64,000 nucleotides of DNA from Siphonodentalium dalli (taxonomy: Eukaryota; Mollusca; Scaphopoda; Gadilida; Siphonodentaliidae), in contig CP136067.1 in the NCBI GenBank assembly GCA_032622095.1, forward strand, positions 73,622,705 to 73,686,704, in the 5' to 3' direction. The notes below the pieces were generated by a model. The model did not search any database and had not been told where the DNA came from. It saw only the letters and a program-made list of their open reading frames with translations. Made by a program: the position numbers and the translations under genes. Below are positions 57,622 to 64,000 of the stretch, in pieces. Within the stretch, counting starts at the first letter, position 1; the number at the start of each line of letters is the position of its first letter.

Positions 57622-58502
57622 AGCTATATAGATGTTGCAAATCACCAACATGTTAGGAACAATATCCCAGAGTTTCAAATCTCTACATTTAAAACTGTAG
57701 GAGGAGTTGATTACACCATGAAGGTACCCAATCTCATCCAAAAGGCAAAAATGTTCCAAATTTTCTAAGTCGAAAACCCCCCAAAAATATGGAAAATATA
57801 ATATTTTTTATTAGCTATATAGATGTTGCAAATCACCAACATGTTAGGAACAATATCCCAGAGTTTCAAATCTCTACATTTAAAACTGTAGGAGGAGTTG
57901 ATTACACCATGAAGGTACCCAATCTCATCCAAAAGGCAAAAATGTTCCAAATTTTCTAAGTCGAAAACCCCCCCAAAAATATGGAAAAAATGATATTTTT
58001 GATTAGCTATATAGATGTTGCAAATCACCAACATGTTAGGAACAATATCCCAGAGTTTCAAATCTCTACATTTAAAACTGTAGGAGGAGTTGATTACACC
58101 ATGAAGGTACCCAATCTCATCCAAAAGGCAAAAATGTTCCAAATTTTCTAAGTCGAAAACCCCCCCAAAAATATGGAAAAAATGATATTTTTGATTAGCT
58201 ATATAGATGTTGCAAATCACCAACATGTTAGGAACAATATCCCAGAGTTTCAAATCTCTACATTTAAAACTGTAGTAGGAGTTGATTACACCATGAAGGT
58301 ACCCAATCTCATCCAAAAGGCAAAAATGTTTCAAATTTTCTAAGTCGAAAACCCCCCCAAAAATATGGAAAAAATTATATTTTTGATTAGCTATATAGAT
58401 GTTGCAAATCACCAACATGTTAGTAACAATATCCCAGAGTTTCAAATCTCTACGTTTAAAACTGTAGGAGGAGTTGATTACACCATGAAGGTACCCAATC
58501 TC
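57622..58502 (+). repeat. 192-bp tandem array, about 4.6 units
   Basis: Units start with AGCTATATAGATGTTGCAAA at 57622, 57813, 58005, 58197 and 58389. Other blocks are CATGTTAGGAACAATATCCC, CTCTACATTTAAAACTGTAG and CACCATGAAGGTACCCAATC. Because 192 is divisible by three, the minus strand reads as one 268-codon frame of 64-residue repeats. That frame is a consequence of the array, not evidence of a gene. Confidence 0.94.
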
Positions 58503-58566
58503 GGACGCACGGACGCACGGACGCACGGACGCACGGACGCACGGACGCACGGACGGACGGACGAGG
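58503..58566 (+). repeat. (GGACGCAC)n microsatellite
   Basis: Six GGACGCAC units followed by GGAC units. GGAC-rich tracts also end the repeats near 20.95 and 35.7 kb. Confidence 0.93.
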
Positions 58567-58605
58567 GTCATTTCTATAGTCCTCCGACGGAAACGTCGGG
58601 GGACA

Positions 58606-60480
58606 AATATATTGGTTACATGAATTCACCGCCTCAGAATTCCGTTAAAACAACTAATCCTTCGAATTATTACAAACAACTACGGCTTAGTACTGCAGTT
58701 TTCTTATTCACCACACCAGAAAGCTTATAAATGCGGATAAAAAATCGGAGGTATTGTGTTCCCGCCAAGAGTGAATGGTCCAGCCATTGTTCATACCTAA
58801 ACATCGAAAGCAATTAACGCGGTCATAATTGTTACATACTGCAACTATAAGACATCCAGCGGATACACACCCCACGAAAACCCGAAATGTGTTGTCCTGC
58901 GAGAAATCCCATCGCTATAGCTCAATTTGACACTGCCAGATTAGACTTCCGACAATATCCATAAACAAGATCATATATTATATACCCATGATTTTAATTA
59001 TAGAATATAAAATATATTGGTTTCGCGAATGACCAGCTCAGAATTCCGTTAAAATAACAATAACAACCAGCACCTAATTAACGAACCGGCTGCCGACTCG
59101 GCCGTCTCCGACCACAATCATCAGTGGGCTGCAGAACGAAAAATATCTATAAAAGTTGAAATATAAGACTTACAAATTATATTTTAAATTTCTTTTATTG
59201 GTAATTGACATAGCTTGTCACAAACCAAAAATCAACATTATTGACATAATAATGTAAAGGACAATAAACGAAATTGAAATTCCCAACTGCACCTTTTACC
59301 GGTGACCAGCCTCCTGATCACGCAGTTCGACTTTTAAATAAATAAACCGGAAAAAACAATTTTCTATTAATAAAAGTCCCATCGGCGCATCGGCCCACGT
59401 GTTTCTAATATTTGGCCACCAGTATACACCCGATGGGCGTTAAAAAGTCACTTTTAGCGAACGTAAATAGCATTATACATAAACCATTGTACGCGCATTT
59501 TCGTTTTTGGAAAGTGTTTATGTAAGATTTTAAAATAAATTGAAATTGAGTTATGCTATATGTGCATGTGCCATGGTGACTGATTACTAAATCTCATAAT
59601 TTATGAGGGTTTAGTTTCAACACCAGTGTGGTTATTAACTTGAATGCCAATGTTGCTTATAAATTAATTTATTTGATTTATGATCTAATTTACTTCATAA
59701 TAATAAACTGATCACAAGATAAGAGTTCCGGAGCTTGTTTCAACTGAACTATTAGTTCAACTCTTGCTATCAGTTAGTTTTCACGTCGGAGGCAAGTTGC
59801 GTTCAACACAAATATGCAGGGTCAAATATATACCACAGCGCCGTACATCGTCCATGTAACTTCTTAAATTTCTACATTATACAGTTCTATCTTGAGTAAT
59901 AATTAATTGCTAAATATTTTCTTATTTATTTGCAAGCCGCATTTAAGTTAGAGCAAAGTGGCTTAACAGTGACATAAGCATCACTAAAAAGCCGAAAATG
60001 GCAAAAACAATAAGAAAATATTTTCAAAAACTAGGATAACATAACTTTAATGTATTTAATTCTTCATACCAACGTTATACTATTGAATTCATTTTGTTTC
60101 ACTAATTTCATCCTCTCGTGGAATTGCATATAGTTAGATCCCCGAACAGGACCTGGAAACTTAAAATGTTATTACTATACGGAATTGTGGTCAACTCTGT
60201 GGAAAGCAGACTTGGAAACTGAATTCACCAACGGCTTGTGTCATACAAGGACACCGTGCACAAGCACCACGTGCACAAGCACATCGTGGACACACTTCTT
60301 CAAGTCATCGTCCCACGATTTGTTTGCAACAATAAAGAGTATTAGTTCTTAGTATGTTCCTGACATTGTACAAATAAAGAGCGTTTCTCTCACTTCTTTA
60401 TGGAAAAAATGAAAATATCTTCAAATCTGTTCATTTCACATTAAAACAGGGCCTGGAACCTACGTCACAAAACAAATTTT
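58606..60480. repeat. Non-coding stretch with one ~50-bp direct repeat
   Basis: AATATATTGGTTACATGAAT...CTCAGAATTCCGTTAAAAC at 58607-58655 recurs in diverged form at 59009-59060 (TATTGGTTTCGCGAATGACC...CTCAGAATTCCGTTAAAAT). The rest is AT-rich with CAAGCACCACGTGCACAAGC repeats near 60258. No gene supported. Confidence 0.55.
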
Positions 60481-60491
60481 TTCACCGAAAA

Positions 60492-60971
60492 ATGGCGGCT
60501 GCTCGGTGCGACTCGAAGTGAGTATTTATCGTTTTTGCAAACTATGTTCATAAACCACTAAAAAAATAATTGCTTATGAGCTGTAAAACATTGTTTGCTA
60601 GCTCACAGTCATCTATATCGTGATATATATGTAACGGTTGTAAAGATTATCGCGTTCAGGTGGTTTCCGTCACCAATTTTCGAGGCATGTTTCAGAGTTT
60701 TGAAATGGTAACGCCTACATTGACTTTTAAAACTGGAATTGTGACATAAATGGTAACGCCTACATATAGTCAACATTTGATTCCAAAATCGGCAATTTGG
60801 CTGAATTCTTTCTTTCACTTGCCGAATATCACAATTAGTTTTAGGACTAGTGAGTATTGTATGCCTTCACAGTTAATGGAACTTATGGAAGCGCAAGAGT
60901 ATAATTCTTCCCTCGCTATAAGATCCCCGAATATTGCCGAGGCGAATCGGTATACATCGGCTCAAAAGTAG
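60492..60971 (+). CDS. Candidate small two-exon gene (hypothetical)
   Basis: Exon 1 (60492-60517) starts AAAAATGGCGGCTGCTCGGT and ends at a consensus donor GTGAGT. Exon 2 (60770-60971) follows an ATATAG acceptor and remains open for 67 codons to TAG. The join keeps the frame (phase 2) and predicts about 75 residues, including QHLIPKSAIWLNSFFHLPNI and MELMEAQEYNSSLAIRSPNI. A CTACGTCAC CRE-like motif lies about 30 bp upstream of the ATG. Against it: the polypyrimidine tract is poor, GGTAACGCCTACAT repeats lie across the intron end, and I recognise no family. It could also be the first exons of a longer gene with other splicing. Confidence 0.28.
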
Positions 60972-61274
60972 ACTACTTCACTTGTGGCAGGCTAATTAAT
61001 ACGTTTTTCACGGAATAACTATCACAAGACAAATGAATAAAATAATAAGTAATTATATGACCTTTATATATCAATAGTATTATAGGGAATAAGAAAAAGG
61101 GTCATTCTGGTTGATGCATCATATACATGTATAATTATAGTCTAAAATAAACCAAACTTTGATAAATGAATAAATCGCAATATCGCCACTGCTTGAGTTG
61201 AATCAGGAAGAAGCTTTAAGTTGTATTATTAAATTTTTGTTTCAAATTCAAATGTTTCTGAAATTAATAAAAGA
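60972..61274. other. AT-rich stretch, nothing recognised
   Basis: No open frame of note and no repeat unit identified. Confidence 0.4.
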
Positions 61275-61500
61275 AAAAACTTTTAAAGTGATGTGAAACA
61301 CTCCGATAAGGTGATCGAATAGAAGTGGAGAATAATCTTGTTCAAAGTAGTTATTTTTACAAATGTTATATCTAAATTGACAACACACACCGTCATTCTT
61401 ATATACTAATTAAATGCAGTGACTGCCGATGGCGAAATCGTTTATTTCGACACGACTCAGTCTCATTTCGCTGACATTTGTCAATATATGCACATAACAT
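61275..61500 (-). repeat. Dispersed repeat, inverted copy of 19860-20085
   Basis: Read on the minus strand it gives GATTTCGCCATCG, TATAAGAATGACGGTGTGTG, AACAAGATTATTCTCC and GGAGTGTTTCACATCACTTT in the same order as the copy at 19.9-20.1 kb. Divergence looks like 20-25% by eye. Confidence 0.72.
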
Positions 61501-62069
61501 GCAGAATTTAAGGTAATAGAAAATAGTTTGACATATTATATACCAATACTATCGGATTCAGCGTTCAATGATGCATGCATATATCGCAAGATGCCAGTGA
61601 TGATAGCCGTCTGAAGTCGACAGAAGTCGCAATGTAACTTATACCGATTGTATAGATGGGAAACTACATAGTACATCCCTGCCAGTCATTTTCTGAGTCC
61701 TTCGTGTATTCTCGCCATAACGGAAAAGCCCAACACAAAAAAAAAAAACACGCGTGGGTGTCAATAACCGGGTATTAGGAACATTTCGGAAACGAAATAC
61801 TCTGAATGATAACGTCTCAGCCGACTGAGCCGTCATATTTCGTCGGCCACGAACGTCGTTACTAAGCCGGCGTAGCTAGATAACCAGCTACGAAAATTGG
61901 TTGAGCCAGCCAGGGGGGGGGGGGGTCTGGAAAAAAATTGCACACCAAAAAGTCTTTTTTCCGACCAGAGGGACCCACCACCCCAAAAATTATTTTTTTC
62001 CTCCAAAATTTTGGAGACCCACCCCCTCTTTCTCATGTTTTTATCAAAATTTCAGAGTTTTATTTAGCC
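61501..62069. other. Stretch with G-run, no gene
   Basis: Contains a G-run (about 61913-61925) and an A-run (61735-61749). The 76- and 67-codon frames at 61833-62131 are antisense to each other and low complexity. Confidence 0.4.
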
Positions 62070-62297
62070 GTTCTTCAATAACTGTCTTACTAATTGGTAA
62101 ACACAGATCAGAAAAAAGAAAAGAAAAATAAACTGTATTTCCAGACGTTTCCTGGTGTTTTCAGTATCTAACAACAATATAACGTTCTTCAATAACTGTC
62201 TTACTAATTGGTAAACACAGATCAGAAAAAAGAAAAGAAAAATAAACTGTATTTCCAGACGTTTCCTGGTGTTTTCAGTATCTAACAACAATAATAA
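62070..62297 (+). repeat. Perfect 114-bp tandem duplication
   Basis: GTTCTTCAATAACTGTCTTA ... GTTTTCAGTATCTAACAACA is present twice, starting at 62070 and 62184. Copies look identical apart from the junction, so the event is recent or homogenised. Confidence 0.92.
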
Positions 62298-64000
62298 AGC
62301 ATTGTGTAGGTATACTATATGTCACAAATCGCCCTAGACCCCATTGTAGCCTTAATGAATCGCGTGTGTTGTGTCTGATAGAGAACACTGACCAGTGTAA
62401 ATAGTGGTAAACAGGTAAACAGTCCGTACAAAGCTTTTGCAATATAAGTTAAGTGTCGGTTGTCGAATTTTGATGTGGTTTGGTATGGCGATAGACCAGA
62501 ATGAAGAATTGAATGTCATTTCTTAATGCATCTGAATGCATCACTTTATTTCAGTTCATCTATTTGTAAGTGAAAACAGTATACAATTAGTATTTTAGTT
62601 TAGTCTTGTTGAGCAGTAAAGCTCCAAGATGAAGTTCGGAAATTCAATGAGAATAGCGTCACCTTCAGTTGGGATTGTCTGAGCAGTAAACAGTTAACGG
62701 TCATTCGTCATGACCAATTCAGTTTTATTTGGATAATTGTTGCAAATTAACATTACTTGCAATCATTCAAGATGATAAATAACCAGAAGGAATGAATTTG
62801 ATTACATGCCAGGACAAGACAGTATTTCAGACATTAGAAATTTATGAGATACCCTTTTCAATTTCATGTTATGCAACAATCATGTTAATGATATATAGTC
62901 ATCATTGAGTATTCACCATGTAGTATCCAATTTGTGATACAGTTTTTATGTTTTGTTACTTTTATTCAAGTAATACAACTGGGTAATATATTAATTGTGT
63001 TACTAAATATTTCTTCCGCTGATAATAAGTTTCCTGAACGCTATTATATACGGTGGTCCACTGTGAAGTGGTCCGGGATCCTGTGAAATCCAGAATGTTG
63101 CTAAATCTGAGGCTAAAGAGTCACTATAGCTGCTATATATAGCTATATAGAAAAAATTACAAGCACGATTTTTTCCGCCTCTGGACCACCCACCCACCCC
63201 GGCCCTATATACGGAATTTCTTGTGTAGACCCCCCCCTTAGACGACACAACAAGCCTCTTTTTGTTGTAATTTTTTCTTTTATTCAACTTTAAGTTAGTT
63301 TTTTTCCTTGTATATATATCATTTTTGTATGCAAAAGTATTCAATAAACGGAATATCCAGTTTATATAAAATTTTGTAATATATAATGTTAAACATAACC
63401 AAACTAAATGAATATCCAGCCACAGGAACCATATTATGTTCACAATTCACTATATAACATGCTATAGTTAATATATATGTGACCAATTAGTTTTTGGGAC
63501 TTGAGTACATAAACATACTTTATGATTATTGACTGATGATGGGACAGCGTGTTTGAAAATGTATTTATCCGTTACATATATCCCGATGTCTTGGTTTTGG
63601 ATTGCGAATATAATTGATGCGTGACCAGATTAATTGTTTGACAACGAAGGTTCCTGGACCGAATAACACATTCAATTCATTATCAATAAACATGGGTAAA
63701 CAATGAATGTTAGTAATAGAATATAATTAAAGAAATCTTTAGTGCATGATAATGTTTTAACGACAACTATCAGACGAAACTGGAAATATGAATAAATTAA
63801 CATGGATTCAACCAACGGAAATAGACTGGAATAACAAAGTAATACTACAATGAATATGCAATAAGAGAACGAATGGCATGACATACACTTAATTAAACTA
63901 CCGATTATACAACGAGAACATAAAAACAATGATTATCCCTGATTATGCCATGAATTTATGTTCGTCTTTATATATAGTAATATCAAATATTATAATGGCA
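62298..64000. other. AT-rich stretch without a recognisable gene
   Basis: A 146-codon minus-strand frame (63003-63443) is of skewed composition (Lys, Asn, Tyr, Ile rich) and crosses a C-run; it resembles nothing known. CCGCCTCTGGACCACCCACC near 63177 faintly recalls a hAT-type end but no partner was found. Confidence 0.4.

Larger units (their letters stand above)
57454..58605. mobile_element. Element with 192-bp repeat core and 3' hairpin (Helentron/pearl-like)
   Basis: TGTCCCCCGAC at the left and its inverse GTCGGGGGACA at the right bound a core of five 192-bp tandem units, then a (GGACGCAC)n tract and GGACGGACGGACGAGG. The right end contains a perfect hairpin CCGACG-GAAA-CGTCGG (58584-58599) overlapping the terminal repeat. 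A tandem-repeat core, short inverted ends and a subterminal hairpin are the layout of Helentron-associated elements, including bivalve pearl-type elements. No Rep/helicase is encoded. Confidence 0.65.

Noticed and set aside
57765-58571. 268-codon minus-strand frame of repeated 64-residue units
   Set aside because: It exactly follows the 192-bp tandem array and its GGAC tract; the period being a multiple of three is enough to keep it open. Recorded as a repeat.
63003-63443. 146-codon minus-strand frame
   Set aside because: Skewed composition and crosses a C-run; looks like AT-rich chance frame.

Overview
This window looks like AT-rich (roughly 62-64% A+T by eye) non-coding DNA from a eukaryote, most likely a marine lophotrochozoan and probably a bivalve mollusc. 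The evidence is indirect. It includes long stretches without any convincing host gene, several classes of non-LTR retrotransposon remnants, an endonuclease-bearing Penelope-like element, Helitrons with hairpin plus CTAG ends, a Polinton-like fragment, and dispersed repeats carrying GGAC-rich tails and a CTCAGGTGAGCTTAAAA end that I associate with bivalve genomes. No rRNA, tRNA, CRISPR or bacterial operon was seen. Almost every long open frame is either a transposon remnant or a translated tandem repeat.

Layout. 0.7-2.3 kb is a degenerate GT-rich minisatellite. 4.0-5.7 kb is a dispersed tandem repeat. 6.7-7.0 kb is an array of 16-bp TTCGGA units. 8.2-11.3 kb is a foldback structure built from ACTTAAGT palindromes, with two inverted 583-bp TTAA-flanked MITEs. 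13.0-19.6 kb is a 6.6-kb foldback element bounded by a perfect 9-bp target duplication; its arms are a ~180-bp satellite and its core holds a truncated reverse transcriptase. 22.0-23.2 kb has an 82-bp array followed by a Polinton-like coding fragment. 23.2-26.1 kb holds LINE remnants, one split by a 1,043-bp inverted-repeat element with a 5-bp duplication that leaves the LINE frame intact if removed. 26.9-31.2 kb is an inverted-repeat family rich in AAGATGGCG-type motifs.

35.8-38.4 kb is a head-to-tail train of three Helitron-like units. 38.4-40.3 kb is a broken Penelope-like element on the minus strand (reverse transcriptase then GIY-YIG endonuclease), abutted by a 322-bp MITE with a perfect 9-bp duplication. 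43.5-49.7 kb is a nest of LINE fragments and two inverted-repeat insertions, one of them a 16-bp-array foldback. 50.7-52.9 kb is another LINE remnant followed immediately by a second 16-bp-array foldback with a perfect 9-bp duplication. 55.4-56.3 kb is a further inverted-repeat element with a perfect 9-bp duplication. 57.45-58.6 kb is an element with a core of five 192-bp repeats and a 3' hairpin, resembling Helentron-derived or pearl-like bivalve elements. At 60.5-61.0 kb there is one weak candidate for a small two-exon host gene.

The strongest theme is a set of foldback elements whose long inverted arms are themselves satellite or minisatellite DNA and which make 9-bp target duplications. 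Three loci share the same 16-bp TTCGGA unit. Together they suggest a transposition system that spreads satellite arrays in inverted pairs. No transposase gene for it is present in the window.
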